Notes under the pieces: model-generated | Seen by the model: only the letters and a program-made list of their open reading frames with translations | Told to the model about the DNA's origin: nothing | Databases searched by the model: none | Part shown: positions 1 to 7,737 of the stretch, one piece after another | How positions within the stretch are numbered: position 1 is the stretch's first letter | Layout of the letters: every line of letters begins with the position of its first letter | Translations under genes and position numbers: made by a program | Assembly: GCF_026241895.1 (NCBI RefSeq) | Contig: NZ_JAPJIV010000003.1 | Location: forward strand, 1 to 64,000 | DNA length: 64,000 bases | Direction of reading: 5' to 3' | Source of the DNA: Pseudomonas sp. RIT-562 | GTDB lineage: Bacteria; Pseudomonadota; Gammaproteobacteria; Pseudomonadales; Pseudomonadaceae

Positions 1-93
1 GCTTCGATGACCTGAAGCAGCTGACCGTCAAAACTGCGTAACTCGTTGTTTATCAAGGAGTTTTCCGTTTCGACTGCGCCGGAAGTGGGGCGA

Positions 94-121
94 ATTATAG
101 ACATCTGAGATCTGCCGTCAA
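94..121 (-). promoter_or_regulatory. Strong sigma70 promoter pointing left, rRNA-operon-like
   Basis: On the minus strand there is a -35 TTGACG (116-121), a 16-nt spacer and a perfect -10 TATAAT (94-99). An AT-rich stretch upstream (about 122-172) looks like an UP element. A GC-rich discriminator (TCGCCCC) follows the -10, as in growth-rate and stringently controlled stable-RNA promoters. The leader at 1-90 resembles, from memory, the leaders of Pseudomonas rRNA operons. The product lies outside the window, so the rRNA assignment is inference; a tRNA or ribosomal-protein operon is the alternative. Confidence 0.6.
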
Positions 122-172
122 GGGCTGTTTTCACAAATCTGTCATATAAGTCAAAAAAGCCCCGAAAACACA

Positions 173-197
173 AAGGCCGGCCCAATGGGCCGGCCTT
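173..197 (-). terminator. Rho-independent terminator of bauC
   Basis: A perfect 11-bp stem AAGGCCGGCCC / GGGCCGGCCTT encloses a 3-nt loop. It begins 10 bp past the bauC stop codon. On the minus strand it is followed by a T-rich tract (TTTGTGTTTTC and then TTTTTT). It also separates bauC from the strong left-facing promoter at 94-121. Confidence 0.8.
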
Positions 198-206
198 CCT
201 CCCTCC

Positions 207-1700
207 TTACAAGCTAGGGAATGCGAACTGCGACGCCTCATGGCTCGCCCGTTGTGGCCAGCGCTGGGTAATCGCTTTGCGGCGAGTGTAGAAGCGCACG
301 CCATCCGGACCGTAAGCATGCAGGTCGCCGAACAGCGAACGTTTCCAGCCACCAAAGCTGTGATACGCCACAGGTACCGGCAGCGGCACGTTGACGCCAA
401 CCATGCCGACTTCGATCTCGTCGCAGAACAACCGCGCCGCTTCACCATCACGGGTGAAGATGCAGGTGCCGTTGCCATACTCGTGATCGTTGATCAGCTG
501 CATCGCTTCTTCCAGGCTGTTGACCCGGACTACGCACAACACCGGCCCGAAGATCTCTTCTTTATAGATGCGCATTTCTGGCGTGACGTGATCGAACAGG
601 CAGCCACCCAGGAAGAAGCCTTCTTCATGACCGGATACGCTCAGGCCACGGCCATCCACCACCAGCTTCGCACCGGCGGCAACGCCGTCATCGACATAAC
701 CGCTGACCTTGTCGCGCGCCTGACCGGTGACCAGTGGCCCCATGTCCAGGCCACAGGAAGTGCCCGCGCCAATCTTCAGTGCCTTGATCTGCGGCACCAG
801 CTTGTCCACCAGCGCATCGGCTACCTGGTCGCCCACGCACACGGCCACCGAGATCGCCATGCATCGCTCGCCGCAGGAACCATAGGCCGCGCCCATCAGT
901 GCGCTGACCGCATTGTCCAGGTCGGCATCCGGCATCAGCACCGCATGGTTTTTCGCGCCACCCAGAGCCTGCACGCGCTTGCCGCGCTTGGTGCCTTCGG
1001 CATAGATGTACTCGGCAATCGGCGTCGAGCCGACAAAACTCAGGGCCTTGACCTCAGGCGCCTCGATCAGTGCATCGACTGCGGACTTGTCGCCATGCAC
1101 CACGCTCATTACGCCTTTAGGCAAACCGGCTTCGAGCAACAGCTGCGCGATCAGCAGGGTGGAGCTCGGATCGCGCTCGGACGGCTTGAGGATGAAGCAG
1201 TTACCGCAGACGATCGCCAGCGGATACATCCACAGTGGCACCATCGCCGGGAAGTTGAACGGGGTGATGCCCGCTACTACGCCCAGCGGCTGGAAGTCCG
1301 ACCAGGCATCGATGTTCGGGCCGACGTTACGGCTGTATTCGCCCTTGAGGATTTCCGGAGCGGCACAGGCGAACTCGACGTTCTCGATGCCACGCTTCAG
1401 TTCACCTGCTGCGTCTTCGAGGGTCTTGCCGTGTTCTTCGCTGATCAGTTGGGAGATGCGCGCTTCGTTTTGCTCCAGCAGTTGCTTGAAGCGGAACATT
1501 ACTTGGGCGCGTTTGGCCGGTGGCGTATTGCGCCATGCCGGGAACGCTGCCTTTGCCGCGTCGATTGCCTGTTGAATGGTTTCGCGGCTGGCCAATGGCA
1601 CCTTGTGGATCGGCTGACCGGTAGACGGATTGAACACGTCAGCAGTGCGACCGTTATCGGTCACCAGCTCACCATTGATCAAATGCGGGATAAGGCTCAT
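207..1700 (-). CDS. bauC: CoA-acylating methylmalonate-/malonate-semialdehyde dehydrogenase (BauC/MmsA family)
   Basis: The 497-residue protein has the usual MmsA length and is a cytosolic aldehyde dehydrogenase. The family oxidises 3-oxopropanoate or methylmalonate semialdehyde to acetyl-CoA or propionyl-CoA with NAD+ and CoA. Visible are the cofactor-side motif ITPFNFP with Asn149 and the catalytic loop SCGERC with Cys280. The start MSLIPHLING was chosen because the longer upstream reading is only REP sequence translated; CTGGAG lies upstream. It follows bauA on the same strand after a 132-bp gap holding a REP. That neighbour supplies the semialdehyde from beta-alanine, so the BauC role is preferred over valine-pathway MmsA. 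The choice between these two is inference. Confidence 0.9.
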   Translation of the reverse strand: MSLIPHLINGELVTDNGRTADVFNPSTGQPIHKVPLASRETIQQAIDAAKAAFPAWRNTPPAKRAQVMFRFKQLLEQNEARISQLISEEHGKTLEDAAGELKRGIENVEFACAAPEILKGEYSRNVGPNIDAWSDFQPLGVVAGITPFNFPAMVPLWMYPLAIVCGNCFILKPSERDPSSTLLIAQLLLEAGLPKGVMSVVHGDKSAVDALIEAPEVKALSFVGSTPIAEYIYAEGTKRGKRVQALGGAKNHAVLMPDADLDNAVSALMGAAYGSCGERCMAISVAVCVGDQVADALVDKLVPQIKALKIGAGTSCGLDMGPLVTGQARDKVSGYVDDGVAAGAKLVVDGRGLSVSGHEEGFFLGGCLFDHVTPEMRIYKEEIFGPVLCVVRVNSLEEAMQLINDHEYGNGTCIFTRDGEAARLFCDEIEVGMVGVNVPLPVPVAYHSFGGWKRSLFGDLHAYGPDGVRFYTRRKAITQRWPQRASHEASQFAFPSL

Positions 1701-1790
1701 TCGGGGGCTCCAGGAAATTTGTTCATGGGCGTCTGCGACCAGGCGCCTATATATAGTGCACGGCTTGTTGACGATGACGACCTCAGGGAC

Positions 1791-1818
1791 GCGATCGCGG
1801 GCAAGCCTTGCTCCCACA
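1791..1818. repeat. REP element, family A (single)
   Basis: Contains the core ATCGCGGGCAAGCCTTGCTC followed by CCACA, a half-palindrome found many times in this window. It lies in the bauA-bauC spacer. Confidence 0.75.
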
Positions 1819-1832
1819 AAGGGGTGTGTTTT

Positions 1833-3182
1833 TTAATCAATCTTGTTCAGCACTTCGCCGACCGCATCGAACAGACGATCGAGGTCCTGCGGCTTGCTGT
1901 TGAAGGTTGGGCCGAACTGCAGCGTGTCGCCGCCGAAGCGTACATAGAACCCGGCTTTCCACAGCGCCATGCCCGCTTCGAATGGACGCACGATGGCATC
2001 GCCATCTCGCGGTGCAATCTGGATCGCACCGGCCAGGCCATAGTTGCGAATGTCGATGATGTTCTTCGAGCCCTTCAGGCCGTGCAGCGCATTTTCGAAA
2101 TGTGGTGCGACTTCCGCCACGCTCTGCACCAGGTTTTCCTTTTGCAGCAGGTCGAGTGCCGCCAGGCCCGCAGCACAAGCCACCGGGTGCGCGGAATAGG
2201 TGTAGCCGTGAGGGAATTCCACCGCGTACTCAGGCGTCGCCTGGTTCATGAAAGTCTGGTAGATCTCGGAGCTGGCAATCACCGCACCCATCGGGATCGC
2301 ACCGTTGGTGACTTGCTTGGCGATGCACATCAGGTCCGGGGTCACGCCAAAGCTCTCGGCGCCGAACATCGAACCGGTGCGGCCGAAACCAGTGATCACT
2401 TCGTCGAACACCAACAGGATGTTGTGCTGATCGCAGATCTCGCGCAGACGTTTGAGGTAACCCTCTGGCGGCACCAGTACGCCAGCCGATCCAGCCATCG
2501 GTTCGACGAAAACGGCGGCAATGTTGGAAGCGTCATGCAGCTCGATCAGTTTGAGCAGTTCGTCCGCCAGGGCGATACCACCCTCCTTCGGCATCCCGCG
2601 GGAGTAAGCATTGCTGGCCAGCAGCGTATGCGGCAGGTGATCGACGTCCATCATCGCCTGACCGAACATCTTGCGGTTGCCATTCACCCCGCCCAGGCTG
2701 GTCCCGGCAATGTTCACCCCGTGGTAACCACGAGCGCGGCCGATCATCTTGGTCTTGGTCGCCTGGCCTTTCAGGCGCCAGTAGGCACGGACCATCTTCA
2801 CCGCAGTGTCCGCACACTCCGAACCCGAGTCGGTGAAGAACACATGATTCAGATTGCCAGGCGTCAGGTCGGTGATTTTCTCGGCCAGCTGGAACGACAG
2901 CGGGTGGCCGTACTGGAAGCCTGGCGAGTAATCGAGGGTGCCCAACTGCTTGGCGACCGCTTCCTGGATTTCCTTGCGAGTGTGCCCGGCACCGCAAGTC
3001 CACAGACCCGACAGCGAGTCGTACACCTTGCGGCCCTTGTCGTCGGTCAGCCAGCTGCCTTCGGCGGCAACGATCAGGCGCGGATCGCGCTGGAAGTTGC
3101 GGTTGGCGGTGTACGGCATCCAATGCGCATCCAGCTTGAGCTGGCTGGCCAGGGGCGACCGGGCGTTTTCGGGCATGTTCAT
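1833..3182 (-). CDS. bauA: Beta-alanine (omega-amino acid):pyruvate aminotransferase
   Basis: This 449-residue class III PLP-dependent aminotransferase moves the amino group of beta-alanine or other omega-amino acids to pyruvate, giving 3-oxopropanoate and alanine in the cytosol. It matches my recollection of P. aeruginosa BauA (PA0132) nearly throughout, including ANRNFQ, DSLSGLWTCGAGH and HGYTYSAHPVACAAG. The PLP lysine is Lys289 in AKQVTNG and the pyridine-nitrogen aspartate is Asp260 in FDEVITGFGR. The start MNMPENARSP is placed by GCGAGG seven bases upstream; the Met two codons later is possible. The next gene consumes its product, and divergent bauR probably activates it. Confidence 0.93.
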   Translation of the reverse strand: MNMPENARSPLASQLKLDAHWMPYTANRNFQRDPRLIVAAEGSWLTDDKGRKVYDSLSGLWTCGAGHTRKEIQEAVAKQLGTLDYSPGFQYGHPLSFQLAEKITDLTPGNLNHVFFTDSGSECADTAVKMVRAYWRLKGQATKTKMIGRARGYHGVNIAGTSLGGVNGNRKMFGQAMMDVDHLPHTLLASNAYSRGMPKEGGIALADELLKLIELHDASNIAAVFVEPMAGSAGVLVPPEGYLKRLREICDQHNILLVFDEVITGFGRTGSMFGAESFGVTPDLMCIAKQVTNGAIPMGAVIASSEIYQTFMNQATPEYAVEFPHGYTYSAHPVACAAGLAALDLLQKENLVQSVAEVAPHFENALHGLKGSKNIIDIRNYGLAGAIQIAPRDGDAIVRPFEAGMALWKAGFYVRFGGDTLQFGPTFNSKPQDLDRLFDAVGEVLNKID

Positions 3183-3231
3183 AGCAAAACCTCGCAGGGC
3201 AATCAGCGGCACAGAGATCAAAAGCGTTCTT

Positions 3232-3246
3232 GCAGCTAAATTGCCA
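3232..3246 (-). promoter_or_regulatory. Possible sigma54 (-24/-12) promoter of bauA
   Basis: The minus strand reads TGGCAATTTAGCTGC. It has GG and GC separated by 10 nt as sigma54 requires, with TGGCA matching the -24 box and TGC the -12 box. It lies about 50 nt before the bauA start. Position 12 departs from the consensus, and the neighbouring regulator is LysR-type rather than a sigma54 activator, so this is tentative. Confidence 0.3.
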
Positions 3247-3320
3247 CGGAGATAAAGTCGGTGAAATTCAACTTTTCTAATGTTCAGTCAGCCCATCACT
3301 AAACTTTGAGTCATTCATCC

Positions 3321-4241
3321 ATGAGCACACGCCGCCCCGATCCACTGGCGCAAGTCAGCGACTTTGATATCCGCTTGCTGCGGATCTTTCGCAGCGTGGT
3401 CGAGTGCGGTGGATTCTCCGCTGCCGAGTCGGTGCTGGGCATCGGGCGCTCGGCGATCAGCCAACAGATGAGTGATCTGGAGCAGCGCCTCGGCTTGCGC
3501 CTGTGTCAGCGCGGCCGCGCCGGTTTTTCCCTGACCGAGGAAGGTCGCGAGGTATACCAGTCGTCGCTGCAGCTGTTGAGTGCACTGGAAAGTTTCCGCA
3601 CCGAGGTCAACGGCCTGCACCAGCATCTGCGCGGCGAGTTGACCATCGGCCTGACTGACAATCTGGTCACCCTGCCCCACATGCGCATCACCCATGCCCT
3701 GGCTCAATTGAAGGAGCGCGGGCCCGACGTGCAGATCCAGATCCGCATGATCGCCCCCAACGAAGTCGAACAGGGCGTGCTCGACGGCCGCCTGCACGTC
3801 GGCGTTGTGCCCCAGGCCAGCGCCTTGTCGGGGCTGGAATACCAGCCGCTCTATGAGGAACGCTCGCTGCTCTATTGTGCCGTCGGCCACCCGCTGTTTT
3901 ATGTGGACGATAAGCAGCTCGACGACGAGCGCCTCAATAGCCAGGACGCCATCGCCCCGACCTTCCGCCTGCCCGCAGACATCCAGGCGCATTACCAGGC
4001 CCTTAATTGCACCGCCAGCGCTTCGGACCGAGAAGGCATGGCGTTCCTGATCCTGACTGGCCGTTACATCGGTTATCTGCCCGACCATTACGCCAGTCTC
4101 TGGGTACAACAGGGCCGCCTGCGGGCGCTTAAACCCAAGGCGCGCTTCTACGACCTCAGTCTGGCATCGGTCACGCGCAAGGGCCGTCGCCCCCATTTGG
4201 TGCTGGAGAGTTTCCTGGAGAGCCTGGCCGCGACACGGTAA
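3321..4241 (+). CDS. bauR: LysR-family regulator of beta-alanine catabolism (BauR-like)
   Basis: This 306-residue LysR-type transcription factor has an N-terminal winged helix-turn-helix at about residues 14-73 (LLRIFRSVVECGGFSAAESV, then SAISQQMSDLEQRLG) and a periplasmic-binding-protein-like effector domain from about residue 95. It is transcribed away from bauA with a 138-bp gap, the standard layout for a LysR activator of its divergent target. P. aeruginosa BauR occupies the same position. The ATG start (MSTRRPDP) is preferred over an in-frame TTG 15 bases upstream. The effector is presumably beta-alanine or a related amino acid, which is inference from context. Confidence 0.82.
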   Translation: MSTRRPDPLAQVSDFDIRLLRIFRSVVECGGFSAAESVLGIGRSAISQQMSDLEQRLGLRLCQRGRAGFSLTEEGREVYQSSLQLLSALESFRTEVNGLHQHLRGELTIGLTDNLVTLPHMRITHALAQLKERGPDVQIQIRMIAPNEVEQGVLDGRLHVGVVPQASALSGLEYQPLYEERSLLYCAVGHPLFYVDDKQLDDERLNSQDAIAPTFRLPADIQAHYQALNCTASASDREGMAFLILTGRYIGYLPDHYASLWVQQGRLRALKPKARFYDLSLASVTRKGRRPHLVLESFLESLAATR

Positions 4242-4318
4242 AAAAATCGTAAAACCCCATAATCAAAGGCCTGCAGAGGCCCAACAAAGAAAGAACCTGA
4301 GCACTTGGACAGCTTTTT

Positions 4319-4344
4319 GCAGGGTGACATTACCGTCACCCTGC
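4319..4344 (+). other. Perfect 10-bp inverted repeat in the leader of the nucleobase permease
   Basis: GCAGGGTGAC / GTCACCCTGC flank a 6-nt spacer (ATTACC), and the right arm ends 18 nt before the permease start codon. It could be an operator dyad or an mRNA hairpin. No T-run follows, so it is not a terminator. Confidence 0.6.
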
Positions 4345-4362
4345 TCAAGAAGAACTTCGCCC

Positions 4363-5757
4363 ATGCAGCCAGAATCCTCCAACCCCAGCGACCTGATCTA
4401 CGGCCTCAACGACCGACCGCAACCCCTCGCCGCGATCCTCGCCGCCCTGCAACACGTGCTCGCCAGTTTTGTCGGCATCATTACCCCGCCGCTGGTCATC
4501 GGCTCGGCCCTGGGCTTGACCGCCCATTTGCCGTATCTGATCAGCATGGCGTTGATGGTGTCTGGCGTGGGCACCTTCATCCAGGCACGCAGGCCCTTCG
4601 GCATTGGCGCCGGGATGATTTGCCTGCAGGGCACCAGCTTTGCCTTTCTGGGCGCGGTGTTGTCGGCCGGATTTCTGGTCAAGCAACGGGGCGGCAGCCC
4701 GGAGGACATCCTCGCGATGATATTCGGCGTGTGCTTTTTCGGCGCGCTGGTGCAGATAGTCCTGAGCCGCTTCATTGGCCAGTTGCGCCGGGTAATCACG
4801 CCGCTGGTGACCGGCATTGTGATCACGCTGATCGGCATCAGCCTGATCAAGGTTGGCATCACCGACCTCGGCGGCGGGTTCAACTCAGCAGACTTTGGTG
4901 CCCCGGGCAATCTGGCCCTGGGGGTATTCGTATTGCTGACGATCATCCTGCTCAACCGTTCGAATACGCCCTGGGTCCGACTGTCGGCGATCATCATTGG
5001 CCTGGTACTGGGCAGCGTGGCGGCATGGTTCAGCGGCAAACTGGTGCCGCAACCCCTGCCCGACGTGCCCCTGATCAGCCTGCCCATACCGTTCAAGTTC
5101 GGCTTCAGTTTCGACTGGAGCGCCTTCCTGCCTGTCGCGCTGATCTACCTGATCAGCACCATCGAAACCGTCGGTGACCTGACGGCCAACTGCATGCTCG
5201 CGCGCCAACCTATCAGCGGCCCCTCCTACATCAGTCGGCTCAAGGGAGGAGTATTGGGTGACGGTATCAGCTGCGTGATCGCCGCCACGTTCAGCGCATT
5301 TCCCAACACCACGTTCGCGCAGAACAATGGCGTGATCCAGTTGACCGGCGTCGCCAGCCGCTACGTCGGCCTGTACATCGGCGCCGTGTTGTTTTGCCTC
5401 GGTCTGTTTCCATTGATTGGCGCGGTATTGCAGCAAATCCCCAAACCCGTACTCGGTGGCGCAACTCTGGTGATGTTCGGCAGTGTTGCAGCCGCCGGCG
5501 TGCGCATCCTCGCCCAGGCGCCGCTGGACCGGCGCAGCATGTTGATCATTGCCACCTCCTTCGGCGTCGGCCTGGGCATTGCCGCACAGCCCAACCTGTT
5601 GCATCTGCTGCCGAAATTGGTGCAAAACCTGTTCGACTCGGCCATCACCAGCGGCGGACTGACGGCCATCCTGATGTGCCTGCTGCTGCCGGAAGCAAAA
5701 GCCGTCGAGCTGACTGACACTCATCGACCAAAAAGCCAACCGCTCGAGCAGCTGTAA
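4363..5757 (+). CDS. NCS2-family nucleobase (xanthine/uracil/urate-type) permease
   Basis: This 464-residue inner-membrane protein has about 12-14 hydrophobic segments and takes up nucleobases by cation symport. Family hallmarks are the TIETVGDLTANC motif (about residues 265-276) and the signature FPNTTFAQNNGVIQLTGV of the core substrate-binding helices. The start MQPESSNPSD has AAGAAG about 12 nt upstream and follows the inverted repeat at 4319-4344; an upstream in-frame ATG would read through that repeat. Context with a RutR-like regulator and purine-degrading genes suggests a purine (xanthine, guanine or urate), but the substrate cannot be read from the sequence. Confidence 0.85.
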   Translation: MQPESSNPSDLIYGLNDRPQPLAAILAALQHVLASFVGIITPPLVIGSALGLTAHLPYLISMALMVSGVGTFIQARRPFGIGAGMICLQGTSFAFLGAVLSAGFLVKQRGGSPEDILAMIFGVCFFGALVQIVLSRFIGQLRRVITPLVTGIVITLIGISLIKVGITDLGGGFNSADFGAPGNLALGVFVLLTIILLNRSNTPWVRLSAIIIGLVLGSVAAWFSGKLVPQPLPDVPLISLPIPFKFGFSFDWSAFLPVALIYLISTIETVGDLTANCMLARQPISGPSYISRLKGGVLGDGISCVIAATFSAFPNTTFAQNNGVIQLTGVASRYVGLYIGAVLFCLGLFPLIGAVLQQIPKPVLGGATLVMFGSVAAAGVRILAQAPLDRRSMLIIATSFGVGLGIAAQPNLLHLLPKLVQNLFDSAITSGGLTAILMCLLLPEAKAVELTDTHRPKSQPLEQL

Positions 5758-5844
5758 CGCTTTTATCGAGACAGGACTTGTCGGATACCCGTGGGTGCGC
5801 TATCAACGCTCTGGTTGCGCCCACCTACCTGTTCGGAAGTGCCT

Positions 5845-6495
5845 ATGACCTTTGAAGTCCCAGCTCACGGCGGCAAACCCGCCAGCCGCATTCGTCAGAA
5901 GAACGAAGAGACCATCATCAAAGCCGCCGAAGACGAGTTCGCCCGTCACGGGTTCAAAGGCACCAGCATGAACACCATCGCCCTGAATGCCGGTTTGCCC
6001 AAGGCCAATCTGCATTACTACTTCACCAACAAACTCGGTTTGTACGTGGCGGTGCTGAGCAACATCATCGAGTTGTGGGACAGCACCTTCAACACGCTGA
6101 CGGCCGAGGACGATCCCGCTGAAGCGCTGACGCGTTACATCCGCGCCAAGATGGAGTTCTCCCGTCGCCAGCCGCAGGCGTCGCGGATCTTCGCGATGGA
6201 AGTGATCAGTGGCGGTGAGTGCCTGACCGAGTATTTCAACCAGGATTATCGCGCCTGGTTCCAGGGACGGGCGGCGGTGTTCCAGGCATGGATCGACGCC
6301 GGCAAGATGGACCCGGTCGATCCGGTCAACCTGATCTTCCTGCTGTGGGGCAGCACCCAGCACTACGCTGACTTCGCCACGCAGATCTGCCGCGTGACCG
6401 GCCGCAGCAAGTTGACCAAACAGGACATGGAAGACGCCGGCAACAATCTGATCCGCATCATCCTCAAGGGTTGCGGCGTGACGCCTACTATTTAA
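5845..6495 (+). CDS. TetR/AcrR-family regulator, RutR-like
   Basis: This is a 216-residue one-component regulator. The TetR N-terminal helix-turn-helix spans about residues 15-65 (ETIIKAAEDEFARHGFKGTS, then PKANLHYYFTNKLGLY). The C-terminal half, with LRIILKGCGV near the end, resembles the YcdC/RutR ligand domain used in pyrimidine and purine control. The start MTFEVPAH is set by GGAAG seven bases upstream. It follows the NCS2 permease in the same direction 87 bp downstream, so control of nucleobase uptake is likely. The ligand is not determinable. Confidence 0.8.
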   Translation: MTFEVPAHGGKPASRIRQKNEETIIKAAEDEFARHGFKGTSMNTIALNAGLPKANLHYYFTNKLGLYVAVLSNIIELWDSTFNTLTAEDDPAEALTRYIRAKMEFSRRQPQASRIFAMEVISGGECLTEYFNQDYRAWFQGRAAVFQAWIDAGKMDPVDPVNLIFLLWGSTQHYADFATQICRVTGRSKLTKQDMEDAGNNLIRIILKGCGVTPTI

Positions 6496-6516
6496 GACAC
6501 CCTATTTAAGATAACT

Positions 6517-7098
6517 ATGCCTTATACCCTCAGCGATTTTTGCGAGTACCGCGAAGAAATTCGCAAAAGCCGCTTCATCACCCTGGCCGCCCCCATCGGC
6601 AGTCCTGCTGACGCCCAGGCGTTCATCGAACAGCACAGTGACCTGAATGCCACGCACAACTGCTGGGCGTGGAAAATTGGTGATCAATACCGCAGCACCG
6701 ACGATGGCGAACCCGGCGGCACGGCTGGCCGACCAATCCTGGCGGCGATCGATGCCCAGGATTGCGACCAGGTCGTGGTCCTGGTGATTCGCTGGTACGG
6801 CGGCATTCAACTCGGCACCGGCGGCCTCGCCCGGGCTTACGGCGGTGGCGCCAACAAGTGCCTGCAAACGGCGCCGAAAATCGAACTGATCAGTCGGGTG
6901 CCGGTGAGTTGTGCATGTGGATTCGCCGAGCTGGCGCTGGTGAAGATTCGGGTGGCGGAATTGGGTGGGGTGGTGGTGCAGGAAACGTTCACGGGGAACG
7001 GGGTGGAATTGCAGCTGGCTGTGGGCGAGAGTCAGATTGATACGTTGCAGACGCTGCTGGCGGATTTGAGTCGCGGGCGGATTTTGTTGCAGCGGTAA
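6517..7098 (+). CDS. yigZ: YigZ/IMPACT-family protein
   Basis: This 193-residue soluble protein has an N-terminal UPF0029/Impact domain at about residues 1-120, with ATHNCWAWKIG, STDDGEPGGTAGRPIL and RWYGGIQLGTGGLARAY diagnostic. A C-terminal DUF1949 ferredoxin-like domain occupies about residues 135-190. The eukaryotic relative IMPACT regulates Gcn2; the bacterial role is unknown. It follows the TetR gene by 21 bp and is probably cotranscribed. No good Shine-Dalgarno precedes the ATG, so translation may be weak or coupled. Confidence 0.9.
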   Translation: MPYTLSDFCEYREEIRKSRFITLAAPIGSPADAQAFIEQHSDLNATHNCWAWKIGDQYRSTDDGEPGGTAGRPILAAIDAQDCDQVVVLVIRWYGGIQLGTGGLARAYGGGANKCLQTAPKIELISRVPVSCACGFAELALVKIRVAELGGVVVQETFTGNGVELQLAVGESQIDTLQTLLADLSRGRILLQR

Positions 7099-7114
7099 AG
7101 AGCACAGATCAAAC

Positions 7115-7215
7115 GATCGCAGCCTGCGGCAGTTCCTACAGGTGACATGCGCATTCCCGTAGGAGCTGCCGCAGGCTGCGATCTTCGTAGGAGCTGCCGA
7201 AGGCTGCGATCTTTT
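7115..7215. repeat. Three REP elements, family B
   Basis: Three copies of the unit GAGCTGCCGCAGGCTGCGAT are present: one inverted (7115-7140) and two direct (about 7158-7184 and 7186-7214). They share the GTAGGAG edge and end in ATCTTTT or close to it. They sit immediately downstream of yigZ. Confidence 0.85.
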
Positions 7216-7273
7216 AGGGCATCACCAAATCTTCAGCCAAACCCTAATTGCCCACATCTACTGTGCACCCGCC

Positions 7274-7709
7274 TGTGGATAACCTGAGCACATACGGCTG
7301 TAACCCTTCTGTCATGCGGCTTTGCGAGCTTTGTTCATTTTTCGTCCAAAGTCTCCGACAAAATCTGCAAATTCTCTTAAAAACAAATAGTTAGCTCGGT
7401 TTATGTCCTTTAGAAGATAGCAACGCGGTGCTTATGCCCGGTATTCGGGCTTGCGCACAAATACTGTGGAGCAATCTGTGGATAACCCGTTCACTCCTGT
7501 CGCGGCCCCATATCCCACATGGGTTGCGCTCGACTGATCGATTTTTAACCAGATGCTTCACGCGCGAAATCGCAGCGTGATCAATCGCTTTGCCCTCAAG
7601 TGGTGCCTGGATGGCAGGCGCTGCAGGCCGGTCATTAAACCAAGGGCACTGGTTTAAGGCTGTTTTGACTTTTTCCTGACTCAATGGCCAGGAAATTGCT
7701 TTATCCACA
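7274..7709. promoter_or_regulatory. Cluster of three perfect DnaA boxes
   Basis: The 520-bp spacer between the REP trio and the ABC ATPase gene holds three exact matches to the DnaA box TTATCCACA: inverted at 7274-7282 and 7477-7485, direct at 7701-7709. The last is 28 nt before the ABC start codon. The spacer is more AT-rich than the genes around it and shows no convincing coding frame. A small hairpin GCCCG/CGGGC lies near 7438-7452. The spacer must also contain the promoter of the transporter operon, which I could not pin down. Confidence 0.6.
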
Positions 7710-7737
7710 GGCATAACTTCAATCGACCGAGCCTGTC

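Noticed and set aside
3..41. Apparent C-terminal end of a plus-strand gene (FDDLKQLTVKTA then stop)
   Set aside because: It lies in the leader downstream of a strong left-facing promoter that looks like a stable-RNA promoter; an open frame of 13 codons is not evidence of a gene.
240..3239. A 999-codon open frame on the plus strand
   Set aside because: It is antisense to bauC and bauA, which have clear family motifs. Long antisense frames are common in GC-rich Pseudomonas DNA.
4242..4362. Purine riboswitch before the nucleobase permease
   Set aside because: The conserved purine-aptamer core could not be found; only a simple inverted repeat is present. The leader of the BMP gene was negative too.
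7391..7714. A 107-codon minus-strand frame in the DnaA-box spacer
   Set aside because: No ribosome binding site and no recognisable protein features.
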